Shown: positions 7,734-16,498 of the stretch, in pieces | How positions within the stretch are numbered: position 1 is the first letter of the stretch | Layout of the letters: every line of letters begins with the position of its first letter | Translations under genes and position numbers: made by a program | The notes under the pieces: generated by a model | What the model saw: the letters and a program-made list of their open reading frames with translations, nothing else | Database searches by the model: none | What the model was told of the DNA's origin: nothing | Assembly (NCBI RefSeq): GCF_001815905.1 | Contig: NZ_KV823268.1 | Span: 1 to 64,000 of the forward strand | Direction: 5' to 3' | Length of the DNA stretch: 64,000 nucleotides | Source of the DNA: Brevibacterium sp. HMSC07C04 | GTDB lineage: Bacteria > Actinomycetota > Actinomycetes > Actinomycetales > Brevibacteriaceae

Positions 7734-10462
7734 CAGACGCTCCTTCCCACCGGCGCGCCGGAAAGCACGCGGGATGCCCACGCTCCCAGCTCCGTGCGGC
7801 CGACTTTGGAATTGTGGCGAATATCAGTGGGGAATTCGGGTGCGACGAGAACTGCCGCAACATCGAGGCCCATACGGTCGAGAACCGCCGCGCGGATGGC
7901 ATCGATCATCGGCTGCGGGGCCAGTCCCGGCCGCAGGTTCTGCGGACCGCCCGGCTCAAGCACCACGACGAGCGCCTGCCTGCCCACCGGGCCGACGCCC
8001 ACAGCCGCACAGCGGGTCACCCCGTCGGTGCGTTCTGCAATGGACTCAACGGCCCCGGGGCCAATGGGGCCCGTGGGCCCGGCGATGACGTGCTGCACGC
8101 GCCCTTCGAGCCACAGACGCCCCTTGGCGTCAAAACGGCCGATGTCGCCCGTGCGATGCCACGGTTTGGCGCCGCCGTGTTCGTCGCGGCGGGAATCGGC
8201 GTCAGTCTTCCACAGCCGGTCGTAGCCGTCCTTCAGATGGGCGGCGGAGACGACGAACTCGCTGAGCACGCCGATTCCGTCATCCAGGGGAATCTTGTGT
8301 TCGCTGGGCTTGCCCTCGGCATCGAGCGGGGCGAGCATGAAGTCGACCGCGCCGATCGGCTTGCCCACACAGACCCCGCCGACCACCGGCGAATCCGGGT
8401 CAGCCGCATCCGCCTCGGCTTCGACAGCACCCGGGAAGTCGATGTTGGTCAGCAGCAGACTCTCCGTCATGCCGTAGGGCGAATTGATCCGCGCGTTCGG
8501 GAAGACTTCCGCAATCTGCTCCATGAGCACCGTCGGCACGGGAGCACCGGCAGACAGCGCCAGTTCAATGCCGGCGCACGCCTCGCGCTGCTCAGCACTC
8601 AGGGCGTGCGCGGTCTTGACCACGTTCGTGTAGGCGGCAGGTGATGCGAACACCATGGTGCAGCCGGCCTCGACGATGGCGTCAGCAAGAGCAGAAGCGG
8701 TCAGGGTGGCGGGCTTCGTCACCGACATGTTCGGCGTGACGCTCACCGCGCCCAGTCCCGGTCCAAGCAGTGCAAAGGGCGCGAAACCGGCAACCAGTCC
8801 CGTACCTGGGCGCACATCGAACTCGGCGCTGAGGACGCGCATGAGCTCACCGAGGCCGCGGTGAGTGTACCGCACGCCCTTGGCCGGGCCGGTGGAACCG
8901 GAGGTGAAGAGAATCGCGGCATCGTCATCGAGTTCCGGTACGGCAATCGAATCGCGGTCGCGCACAGCCGTCCGCGACAGAGCCGTGATCGACGTTTCGA
9001 CCTTCAGCGCCCGCGCGCGCAGCCGCGGCAGCGGCAGGACGGAGATTCTGCGTCCCGGCCATCCGCCGGCTCGGGCCAATGTCAGCCCTGGGGTCTCGCC
9101 GATGATCCACTGCGGGTCGGCAGCTTTGACCGCCCGAGTCATACCGGCTGGCCCAAGCCCCGCGTCTGCCACAACGACAACACCGCCGACCTTGAGCACC
9201 GCGTAGGCGGCCGCCGTGAGATTGTTGCCCGGTTCGATCAGCAGGCTGACCCGATCGCCTTTGCGCAGGCCCATGGCCTTCAAACCTGCCGCAATGTTGT
9301 CGACGACTCCGGCCAGCTGGGCCCAGGAAACCGCCTGGGCGGGGTGTGCCGACATGTCGCCACTCGCGATCGAGCGCTCGCGGTGTTTGGCATCGAGCGC
9401 TGAGAACACGAAGTCCGGTTCAGGCCCGTCTGCTTGGGCCGGACTGCTTTCTTCTGCCGAGGTGGAAGCTGCCTGAGTCTGCTCAGTCACGTTGGCGTCA
9501 AGCCACTGGAAGATGGTCTCCCAGTACGGGACGTCTTCGACGAACAGGTGTGAGGTCTTCTCAAAGCGGTGGATGTCCGCGTGGGGCAGGCGCTCGCGCA
9601 GATCGCGCAGGTACCGCTCCAGGAAGACCGGGTCCTTCGGTCCCCACATGAGCAGCGCGGGATTGGGCATGCGGGCGATGTCGGCGGCAACCCGCTGCAG
9701 CTCAGCGTAGGAGGGGTGGTTTTCGTTCACCGGAATGTCGGCGACGAAGCCGCCCACTCCGCCGCGGCGCTGCGGGGATGCGTAGGGTCTGCGGTAGGCG
9801 CGGCGCAGCGGGTCCGAAATGTTCTTTGACAAGCGCAGCGTGGTGCGGATGAACGCATCGGTGTACACGGTCGAACCGGCCAGCAGCGGGCCTGCCAGCG
9901 CCGCTTGCAGAGGCGCTGGGATGGAAGCGTCCTCCGGCTGGTGCACTGCGGTGTTAAGGCTCATGGCGGCACTGATCCGCTCAGTGTTGCGGGCTGCCCA
10001 GCCAAGCGAAATGACACCGCCCCAGTCGTGTCCGAGTGTGACCAGCGGAAGACTGTCGTCGACGAGCTCTGAAATGAGCGCGTCAAGCTGGCCTATGCGA
10101 TCGGCAAGGCGGAAATAGCCGGTGCCGTGCGGTGTGGGCACTGGGTGCTCGATGCGCTCGGAATAGCCCATGTCCAGCTGGTCGGGGGCGATGACTCGCC
10201 ACGCGGTGCCGCCTGCCTCGGCAGCTTCGAGTGATGCCTGCGCGAGTCTGCGCCACATATACGACCACGTGGGATTGCCGTGCACGGCGACGATGGTGCC
10301 GGCCGGTTCCATTCCGATGTCATGCAAAGCCGAAGCGGTGTCGAGAACGTGGAAGGTGTGTTCGCCGACCGTGACCAGGCGGGACCATCGGGGATCCCAT
10401 TCGGGAAGATTCGGCGGCAGCTGCGCGGCAGCGGCTGGAAGAGGGCTGTTTTCAGACGACAA
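7733..10462 (-). CDS. oleBC: OleBC fusion: beta-lactone decarboxylase + beta-lactone synthetase
   Basis: 909 residues with two catalytic domains. Residues 1-325 are an alpha/beta hydrolase of the haloalkane-dehalogenase type (OleB): nucleophile Asp146 in GHDWGG, Asp277 in WGPKDP and His305 in EKTSHLF. OleB removes CO2 from the beta-lactone to give the cis-olefin. After a polar linker (about 325-350), residues 350-909 are an AMP-ligase-type OleC with the P-loop LFTSGSTGPAKG at 518-529 and Lys886 in RHNSKV; OleC closes the hydroxy acid to the beta-lactone. Fused OleBC is known from actinobacteria. The start is TTG with GAGGAGAG 7 nt upstream; no ATG fits. It lies 30 nt after oleA. Confidence 0.92.
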   Translation of the reverse strand: MSSENSPLPAAAAQLPPNLPEWDPRWSRLVTVGEHTFHVLDTASALHDIGMEPAGTIVAVHGNPTWSYMWRRLAQASLEAAEAGGTAWRVIAPDQLDMGYSERIEHPVPTPHGTGYFRLADRIGQLDALISELVDDSLPLVTLGHDWGGVISLGWAARNTERISAAMSLNTAVHQPEDASIPAPLQAALAGPLLAGSTVYTDAFIRTTLRLSKNISDPLRRAYRRPYASPQRRGGVGGFVADIPVNENHPSYAELQRVAADIARMPNPALLMWGPKDPVFLERYLRDLRERLPHADIHRFEKTSHLFVEDVPYWETIFQWLDANVTEQTQAASTSAEESSPAQADGPEPDFVFSALDAKHRERSIASGDMSAHPAQAVSWAQLAGVVDNIAAGLKAMGLRKGDRVSLLIEPGNNLTAAAYAVLKVGGVVVVADAGLGPAGMTRAVKAADPQWIIGETPGLTLARAGGWPGRRISVLPLPRLRARALKVETSITALSRTAVRDRDSIAVPELDDDAAILFTSGSTGPAKGVRYTHRGLGELMRVLSAEFDVRPGTGLVAGFAPFALLGPGLGAVSVTPNMSVTKPATLTASALADAIVEAGCTMVFASPAAYTNVVKTAHALSAEQREACAGIELALSAGAPVPTVLMEQIAEVFPNARINSPYGMTESLLLTNIDFPGAVEAEADAADPDSPVVGGVCVGKPIGAVDFMLAPLDAEGKPSEHKIPLDDGIGVLSEFVVSAAHLKDGYDRLWKTDADSRRDEHGGAKPWHRTGDIGRFDAKGRLWLEGRVQHVIAGPTGPIGPGAVESIAERTDGVTRCAAVGVGPVGRQALVVVLEPGGPQNLRPGLAPQPMIDAIRAAVLDRMGLDVAAVLVAPEFPTDIRHNSKVGRTELGAWASRVLSGAPVGRSV

Positions 10463-10492
10463 TGAGCTTCTCTCCTCGTAGTGTGCCGGTTT

Positions 10493-11521
10493 TTACCAGA
10501 CGATCTCCGTCATGGAGGTGTTGAGACCCGAGCCCACACCCATTGCCAGAACCCGGTCACCGGCTTTGAGCGAATCGACTTCGCGGGCGAGCGTGATCGG
10601 CAGCGAAGCGGGGCCCACATTGCCCAGCACCGGGTAGGTCTTCGGCACCCGATCCATGGGGATCTTCGCGGCCTTCGTGATGGCGTTGACGTGCACATCG
10701 GACACCTGGTGCATGATGTAGCGGTCCATGTCGGTCCAGTCCCACCCGTTTTCGTGGGCTTCTTCCCACGCCGAGGTGACCAGCTGCATGCCGTTGGACA
10801 GCAGGCCCGCGGTGTCGGTGAACATGCCGTCGTGATCGCCCACGCACAGCTCGTGGTTCCACGTGGCCGCACGCGTCACACTGCCGAGGATCCGATGGCC
10901 TTCCGGGTGCTTGTCCGCGCGTCCCAGAACGGCGGCCGAGGCACCGGAGCCCAGGGTCAGGGAGGCGAATTCGTTGAGGTATTCGGCGCGGGTGATGCCT
11001 TCGCGCTGCAAGCGCTTGAGGGTGGCCCGCTGGACTTTCGACGCGTCTTCGGAGGCCACGACGAGCGCGTACTCGATGGCGCCGGATTCGATCATGGTCG
11101 CAGCGACCGCCATCGCGTTGACAAAGCCCAAACAGGCATTGGCGATGTCGAAGTTCATGGCTGACGACGGCAGGCCGATGCCGTCGTGAATCGACACCGC
11201 CACCGATGGTTCGAGGTTGGCGCGGGTGACCGACGCGTTGATCATCAGCCCGATCTGCCCGGCTTCGATGCCGGCTGCGGCGAGTGCTTTCTTGCCGGCC
11301 GCAACGCCGCCTTCGACGAAGCCGCCGGAGTCTTCTGCCCAGTTGCGGCGCGAATTCACACCCGCGACCCGCTGCAGGAGACCTTCGGGCAGTCCCAGGC
11401 GGTCAAGTGTGGACTTCAGCTGTTCGTCGTAGAAGGCGGACGTCACTTCGATGGGTGCAGTCACTTCCGAGACACTCAGAAGGGATGTGTTCTCGTGCCG
11501 AAGTGTCGTGTTTCCGTTCAA
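10493..11521 (-). CDS. oleA: OleA, acyl-CoA head-to-head condensing thiolase
   Basis: Joins two fatty acyl-CoAs by non-decarboxylative Claisen condensation to a 2-alkyl-3-keto acid, the first step of olefin synthesis. The 342-residue thiolase-fold protein has the catalytic triad Cys130 (IANACLGF), His271 (IMHQVSD) and Asn301 (LGNVGP). It also has Glu104 in TRANLEPS, the extra acid that separates OleA from FabH. All four sit 13-14 residues before the numbers reported for Xanthomonas OleA (143, 285, 315, 117). The start appears to be TTG at 11521, with AGGA somewhat far upstream; no ATG precedes the conserved region. First gene of oleA-oleBC-oleD. Confidence 0.92.
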   Translation of the reverse strand: MNGNTTLRHENTSLLSVSEVTAPIEVTSAFYDEQLKSTLDRLGLPEGLLQRVAGVNSRRNWAEDSGGFVEGGVAAGKKALAAAGIEAGQIGLMINASVTRANLEPSVAVSIHDGIGLPSSAMNFDIANACLGFVNAMAVAATMIESGAIEYALVVASEDASKVQRATLKRLQREGITRAEYLNEFASLTLGSGASAAVLGRADKHPEGHRILGSVTRAATWNHELCVGDHDGMFTDTAGLLSNGMQLVTSAWEEAHENGWDWTDMDRYIMHQVSDVHVNAITKAAKIPMDRVPKTYPVLGNVGPASLPITLAREVDSLKAGDRVLAMGVGSGLNTSMTEIVW

Positions 11522-11655
11522 CAGCGTCCAGTTCCTGGTTCCCAGAGCCGGACGGTGAATACGCGCGGCCCCGTTGGATGAATGAATAATGCCCAGTCAA
11601 TCCTAATGGGTCGGCGCCGCTGTCTTGTCTGGGGTTGCTCCCGGCGGCTGGACTG

Positions 11656-12225
11656 TCAGCTGATGGCCGCCAGGATGGTGCCCCACATCTTCTGTGCCAG
11701 TTCCGGGCTGTACTCCGGTGCGGTGGGATCGCCGAAAAGGTGCGCGCTTCCGGGATAGACGTGCGCGGAAGCCTGCGCGCCTGCCGCCCGAGCCGAATCG
11801 ATGAGAATCTCAGCCTGTTGCGCATCGACCCATTCGTCGCCCTGCGTATAGTGCATTTGCAGCCAGCAGCCGCCATTCCACGAGGTGGGCTTCGGCACAC
11901 CGCCGGCGTGGCACAGAAAAGCACCCGCCGCCTGCCGGTGGCGTTTGCCGAAAGACTGCGCCATGGCGGCACCGAGGGAGAACCCGCCGAAATATACGGG
12001 TCCCTCAAGTCCCAGTTCTTCCACCGCAGCGGAGGCCCGCTGGGCAAGTGCGGGAAAGCCGACTTCGTCGCGATAGGCGATGCCGTCGGGAACATTGTCG
12101 AACACCCTGCCGTCGTAGAAGTCCAGCGTGTGCACCGTGTGGCCGGCTTCTGTGAAGACACCGGCCATACGGCGCATTCCGTCGTTCAGGCCAAGCGCTG
12201 AGTGAAAGAGAACGATCTGTGCCAT
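11656..12225 (-). CDS. Dienelactone hydrolase family protein
   Basis: 189-residue alpha/beta hydrolase. Nucleophile elbow GGFSLGAAM carries Ser where classical dienelactone hydrolases carry Cys. Acid in GDEWVD and His in YPGSAHLFGD complete a likely triad. The short HSALGLNDGMRRMAG start and the size fit the small DLH subfamily common in actinobacteria, whose substrate is unknown. The frame is open to 12261, but the ATG at 12225 begins the fold and has TAGAAT 7 nt before it, suggesting a leaderless mRNA. It is divergent from the transporter at 12318 and 134 nt upstream of oleA on the same strand; a part in the ole pathway is not indicated. Confidence 0.8.
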   Translation of the reverse strand: MAQIVLFHSALGLNDGMRRMAGVFTEAGHTVHTLDFYDGRVFDNVPDGIAYRDEVGFPALAQRASAAVEELGLEGPVYFGGFSLGAAMAQSFGKRHRQAAGAFLCHAGGVPKPTSWNGGCWLQMHYTQGDEWVDAQQAEILIDSARAAGAQASAHVYPGSAHLFGDPTAPEYSPELAQKMWGTILAAIS

Positions 12226-12317
12226 GGTGACGATTCTAAACGTGAGCTGTGACATAATCACGCCGGCAGGGCGCCGGTTTCCGGTGACCAGGCCAGCACA
12301 CAGCAGAACAGAGGATC
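12226..12317. promoter_or_regulatory. Divergent promoter region with GTGA-N5-TCAC palindrome
   Basis: The 92-bp gap between the divergent hydrolase and transporter genes. On the minus strand TAGAAT lies 7 nt before the hydrolase ATG. On the plus strand CATAAT at 12253-12258 could be the transporter -10 box. It lies inside the palindrome GTGACATAATCAC (12249-12261), a plausible operator. Confidence 0.4.
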
Positions 12318-13649
12318 ATGACCCAGACGATTTCCACCTCGGCCCCGGAGCAGATGACCCCCGGCGCCCGCAGGGCAGTGACAGCATCCGTACTCGGCAC
12401 CGTCATCGAGTGGTACGACTACGCGCTCTACGGCGCGGTCGCCGGAATGATCATCGGGCCTCTGTTCTTCCCGTCAGACGCCAGCAGCGCCGAAACCTTC
12501 GCAGCCCTCGCCACGTTCGGCGTGGGCTTCCTCGCCCGCCCGCTGGGCGGAATCGTGATCGGGCACCTGGGGGATACGCGCGGGCGCAAAGCCGCCATGA
12601 TCCTCACGATCGTGCTCATGGCCGGTGCGACAGTCGGCATGGGCCTTCTGCCCACCGCGGCACAGGTGGGGATGCTCGCCCCGATCCTGCTGATCCTCCT
12701 GCGCTTCGTGCAGGGCTTCGGCGCTGGTGCCGAACTGTCAGGTGCAGTGACCCTCGTGGCCGAATACGTGCCGCTGCGCAGGCGCGGACTCTTCACCGGA
12801 ATCGTGCTTGCCGCCCCGCCAGCCGGAATCTCCCTGGCCACGGCCGCGTTCTTCATCGTCAGCGGGCTGAGCGAAGAACAGCTGTTCGGCTGGGGATGGC
12901 GCGTGCCGTTCCTCGTTTCCGCCGTGCTGTTCCTCGTGGCGTTCTACATTCGCCGCCGCCTGGAGGAGACCCCGGAGTACGTTGCCGCACAAGAACTGGC
13001 AGAACAGAAGAAGCGCGACACCACCGCGCCGTTGAAGTACGTTCTGGCGAAGTTCCCCAAGCAGGTCGTTGTCGGCTTCCTGGCCCTCGTCGGCCACAAC
13101 GCGATGCAGTACACACTGGCCACCTTTTCGATCGGCTTCATGCTCAGCATCGACGGAGGTCTCGACCGTCCCCAGGCCCTGCTGGCAGTTGTCATCGGTT
13201 CAGCCGTTGCCGTTGTGACAACACCGTTCGGCGGCATGCTCGCCGACAGGATCGGCGCATCGAAGGTCATGGCGGCAGCCAGCCTCGTTATGGTGGTGCT
13301 CAGCGGACCCATCTTCCTTCTGCTGAAGACCGGTGAATTCGGGCCGTCCGCCCTGGCAATCGCTCTGGGCTACGCGCTCATCATCACAGGCACCTCCGGC
13401 GGTCAGGGAGCGCTTCTGTCCAACCTGTTCCCCGCGCACGTGCGCCTGTCCGGCATGTCCTTCGTCCGCGAACTCAACGGCGCGCTGGTTGCGGGCTTTT
13501 CGCCGATGATCGTGGCCATTCTCATCAGCGCAGCCGGAGGCAGCATTTGGCTGGCAGTCGGCTACCTCATGCTGTGCGGGCTGATCTCCGCGGTGGCAAT
13601 TCTGCTCTCCGGTCGGATGGGCGACAACGAAAACTCGACGCTGGTCTGA
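12318..13649 (+). CDS. MFS transporter, metabolite:H+ symporter (MHS) type
   Basis: 443-residue, 12-helix proton-coupled importer. The first helix reads GTVIEWYDYALYG, the hallmark of the MHS branch (ProP, KgtP, ShiA, citrate carriers). Loop 2-3 has GHLGDTRGRKAAM, the MFS signature. The ATG has AGAGGATC upstream. Substrates of this branch are small carboxylates or betaines; none can be fixed here. The following gene, 42 nt away on the same strand, is a lactate-dehydrogenase-like flavoenzyme but has its own -10 box. Import of a hydroxy acid is therefore only a context guess. Confidence 0.88.
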   Translation: MTQTISTSAPEQMTPGARRAVTASVLGTVIEWYDYALYGAVAGMIIGPLFFPSDASSAETFAALATFGVGFLARPLGGIVIGHLGDTRGRKAAMILTIVLMAGATVGMGLLPTAAQVGMLAPILLILLRFVQGFGAGAELSGAVTLVAEYVPLRRRGLFTGIVLAAPPAGISLATAAFFIVSGLSEEQLFGWGWRVPFLVSAVLFLVAFYIRRRLEETPEYVAAQELAEQKKRDTTAPLKYVLAKFPKQVVVGFLALVGHNAMQYTLATFSIGFMLSIDGGLDRPQALLAVVIGSAVAVVTTPFGGMLADRIGASKVMAAASLVMVVLSGPIFLLLKTGEFGPSALAIALGYALIITGTSGGQGALLSNLFPAHVRLSGMSFVRELNGALVAGFSPMIVAILISAAGGSIWLAVGYLMLCGLISAVAILLSGRMGDNENSTLV

Positions 13650-13691
13650 TCACACCCGAGGGCTGAGCCGGGCCGTGGGTACTATTCGACT

Positions 13692-14912
13692 ATGGCTGTT
13701 ATAAGACGCATTCCCCGGTGGTCCGACCTTGCTCCGCTCCTGCAGTTCGACGTTGAACTCAATCGACGCCGTGCCCGCCTGTCCCGTGTGGGCGACATCT
13801 ACGATCTGCGAAAGATCGCCAAGCGCCGCACGCCCACGGCAGCCTTCGACTACGTCGACGGAGCCGCGCAGGCCGAACTGACCTACGACGGCAACCGCCG
13901 GGCCTTCGACGACATCGAACTGACCCCCGCGATCCTCGCAGGCTCAGCCGATGTCGACCTCAGTGCGGACGTCGCCGGGCGCACCTTCGGCCTGCCCGTC
14001 GGAATTGCGCCTACGGGCTTTACCCGCATGATGCACACCGAGGGCGAAATCGCCGGTGTGCGCGCCGCGGAGCGCTTTGGCGTTCCCTTTTCGCTCTCCA
14101 CCATGGGCACGCGCTCAATCGAAGACGTCGCCGCGGCCTCACCGGCAGCAGCCAAGTGGTTCCAGCTGTACCTGTTCGCTGACCGTTCCGTGTCGCAGGA
14201 TCTGCTCAAGCGCGCTGCCGCCAATGGCTTCGACACGCTGCTCGTCACCGTCGACACAACCGTGGCCGGGCAGCGTCTGCGCGATGTGCGCAACGGCATG
14301 ACCGTCCCGCCGAAGCTCACTGCCGGAACCGTTCTCGATGCTTCCTACCGGCCGGAGTGGTGGTTCAACTTCCTCACGTCCGACCCGCTGTCCTTTGCCA
14401 CCCTTTCGGGCAAGACCAGCGACCTGCCCAGCCTCATCAACTCGATGTTCGACCCCACGCTGTCGATGGACGATCTGCGCTGGATCCGCGATCAGTGGCC
14501 GGGCAAGCTGTTCGTCAAAGGCGTCCTGACGCAAGACGACGCCCGCCGGTTACTCGATGCCGGAGCCGACGGGCTCGTCGTGTCCAATCACGGCGGCAGA
14601 CAGCTGGACAAGGCCCCCATCAGCCTGGACGCGCTGCCGCGGGTGCGCGAAGCCGCCGGCGACGACGTCGACATCATCCTCGATTCAGGAATTATGCGCG
14701 GTTCGGACATCGTGACCGCCCTAGCGCTCGGGGCAGACTTCACACTTATCGGCAGGGCCTACCTGTACGGCCTCATGGCCGCGGGCGAAGCCGGAGTCAA
14801 CAAGGTCCTCGACCTGCTGCGCCAGGAGATCATCGTGTCGATGCAGCTCATGGGCGCACAGTCGCTGCGCGACCTCAACCCGGACATGGTCGCCAGGATC
14901 TCGCGCAGCTGA
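13692..14912 (+). CDS. lldD: FMN-dependent alpha-hydroxy-acid dehydrogenase (L-lactate dehydrogenase-like)
   Basis: Oxidises an L-2-hydroxy acid, most likely L-lactate to pyruvate, passing electrons to quinone or oxygen. The 406-residue TIM-barrel protein shows FDYVDGAAQ near 55-63, PVGIAPTG, the LVTVDTTVAGQRLRD segment, and the catalytic SNHGGRQLD motif (His/Arg) near 298-306. The C-terminal DSGIMRGSD and IGRAYLYG complete the FMN phosphate site. TACTAT lies 6 nt before the ATG, suggesting a leaderless mRNA. Its stop overlaps the start of a TauE/SafE membrane protein. Lactate dehydrogenase, lactate oxidase and mandelate-type enzymes share these motifs; length and N-terminal extension favour the dehydrogenase. 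Confidence 0.87.
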   Translation: MAVIRRIPRWSDLAPLLQFDVELNRRRARLSRVGDIYDLRKIAKRRTPTAAFDYVDGAAQAELTYDGNRRAFDDIELTPAILAGSADVDLSADVAGRTFGLPVGIAPTGFTRMMHTEGEIAGVRAAERFGVPFSLSTMGTRSIEDVAAASPAAAKWFQLYLFADRSVSQDLLKRAAANGFDTLLVTVDTTVAGQRLRDVRNGMTVPPKLTAGTVLDASYRPEWWFNFLTSDPLSFATLSGKTSDLPSLINSMFDPTLSMDDLRWIRDQWPGKLFVKGVLTQDDARRLLDAGADGLVVSNHGGRQLDKAPISLDALPRVREAAGDDVDIILDSGIMRGSDIVTALALGADFTLIGRAYLYGLMAAGEAGVNKVLDLLRQEIIVSMQLMGAQSLRDLNPDMVARISRS

Positions 14913-15658
14913 TGACAGGGGCAGCGATCGTCATCGGCCTCATCGCCGTCTTCTGCGGAGCCGTTCTGCAGCGGATCTCCGGAATCGGCGTAGGCCTGGT
15001 CGCTGCCCCCGTCTTCACCCTGCTGGTAGGCCCGCAGCTGGGCGTGTTCGTCACCAACACCGCGACGATCATCTCCGGGCTGCTGATCGGACTGGCAGTT
15101 CTCAGCGAAGTCGACTGGAAGCGCTTCGGGTTCCTGGTGGGCTTCGCCGTGCTCGGATCGTGGCCTGCCGCGCTGCTGGTCCGCGACGCCGACCCGGCGA
15201 TCCTCACGATCTTCATCGGCAGCATTGTGCTCATTGCGCTCATGACCACTTTCAGCGCACCCCGCCTGCCGCAGGTGTCATCGAGCGCGCTGACCGCGGC
15301 AACCGGGATCACGGCCAGCTTCCTCAACACGGCAGCCGGGGTTTCTGCCCCCGCCATGGTCATCTACGCCCGCGTGTCCCGCTGGCCCCAGCGCAGCTTC
15401 GCCGCAACCATGCAGCCGACCTTCATGATGCTTGCCATCATGTCCGTGGTCACCAAGCTCATTGCCGGAGTCGGCGCTGTCGGGAACCTTCCCCCGTGGT
15501 GGTTCTTCGCCGTGCTCATCGCCGCCGTCATCGGGGGCGTTGCCGTCGGCAGCGCGGCAGCCCAGCGGGTTTCCGCAGCCGGGGCGCGGCGCATGGCCGT
15601 GGTGCTCGTAAGCCTCGGAGCGCTCGCCGCCGTGGTGCGCGGCATCATTCTGCTGTAG
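14912..15658 (+). CDS. TauE/SafE family membrane transporter
   Basis: 248 residues with about 7-8 hydrophobic helices, the size and pattern of TauE/SafE (sulfite exporter) proteins. The start RISGIGVGLVAAPVF and the repeat-like SAPAMVIYARVSRWPQRSFAATMQ mid-region are typical. Translation begins inside TGATG at the end of the hydroxy-acid dehydrogenase gene and no strong ribosome site precedes it, so it depends on coupling. Family members export organosulfur compounds or organic acids. Coupling to a lactate-type dehydrogenase suggests an organic acid, which is inference. Confidence 0.85.
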   Translation: MTGAAIVIGLIAVFCGAVLQRISGIGVGLVAAPVFTLLVGPQLGVFVTNTATIISGLLIGLAVLSEVDWKRFGFLVGFAVLGSWPAALLVRDADPAILTIFIGSIVLIALMTTFSAPRLPQVSSSALTAATGITASFLNTAAGVSAPAMVIYARVSRWPQRSFAATMQPTFMMLAIMSVVTKLIAGVGAVGNLPPWWFFAVLIAAVIGGVAVGSAAAQRVSAAGARRMAVVLVSLGALAAVVRGIILL

Positions 15659-15679
15659 ACGACAGCCCAGCGACACCCC

Positions 15680-16387
15680 TTAGAGCCCATACTTCCTATG
15701 GTGTGCGTCATCGGGTGCGCTGCTGTCCGGACGGTCCGGCACTATGCGCCGCCCAGCGCTGATCTCGGAAGGGTCACCGAGTTCGTGAACTGAGCGCAGC
15801 AGCGTATACGTGGGCCGCCACAGGCGAATGTCCCCGGCATAGAACTGCTCCAGCAGATTCCCGGTGGAAGACCACCGGCCGACAGAAGCCTCCGTCGTCG
15901 TGTTCTGCAGCTGAAGATCAGATGCGTCGAGTGCGTAGAAAAACGTGTCAAAACGGCGCGGATAGCCCGGGGGAGTGGTCCACACATCCCACGGCACACA
16001 GGCCTCCGGTGCGGCTGACGCACCCGTTTCCTCTTCCAGTTCCCGCAGTGCGGCGGCCAGCAGAACCGCCGCCGGAAGTGCTGCGTCCTGCCCGGGCTGA
16101 TGTCCTGCGGAGCCGGGCCCAAAACTCAAATCCACCGCCCTGCCCCACAGCCGAGCATGCTCCTGCGCAACCGGGCAGCGGGAGTCGGCGGCGCCTCGTG
16201 CGAAGTCGACCGGATCAACCCGGCCGCCCGGATAGGCGACGACCCCGGCAGCGAAGTCCATGCTCTTGCGGCGGTGCTGAACAAACACCTCAATTCCGCC
16301 GGCGCGACTGCCGCGCAGTGCGAGCACGCTGACGGCAGGCCGAATGGATGCCGGCGGCCCGGCGCTTGTCAGAGATGTGTTCGCCAT
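15680..16387 (-). CDS. Nudix hydrolase, NUDT19-like with split Nudix box
   Basis: 235-residue Mg-dependent pyrophosphohydrolase. The first part of the box, YPGGRVDP, is separated from the catalytic REL-EEETG helix (ALRELEEETGA) by an insert of about 50 residues. This arrangement is known from the NUDT19/RP2 group, which hydrolyses CoA or acyl-CoA. The frame is open to 16531, but the ATG at 16387 has a perfect AAGGAGG ribosome site. It is divergent from the MaoC-like gene at 16499, also an acyl-CoA enzyme type. CoA-directed activity is suggested by the insert but not shown. Confidence 0.83.
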   Translation of the reverse strand: MANTSLTSAGPPASIRPAVSVLALRGSRAGGIEVFVQHRRKSMDFAAGVVAYPGGRVDPVDFARGAADSRCPVAQEHARLWGRAVDLSFGPGSAGHQPGQDAALPAAVLLAAALRELEEETGASAAPEACVPWDVWTTPPGYPRRFDTFFYALDASDLQLQNTTTEASVGRWSSTGNLLEQFYAGDIRLWRPTYTLLRSVHELGDPSEISAGRRIVPDRPDSSAPDDAHHRKYGL

Positions 16388-16498
16388 GGTGACCTCCTTG
16401 TCGACGCCATCATAATTCGCCGGTGCGCCCGGCACGGTCGGTCCTAGTATGGAAACGTGCGGCACACAGGGGTGCCGCACAGAGACAAAGGAGGAGCG

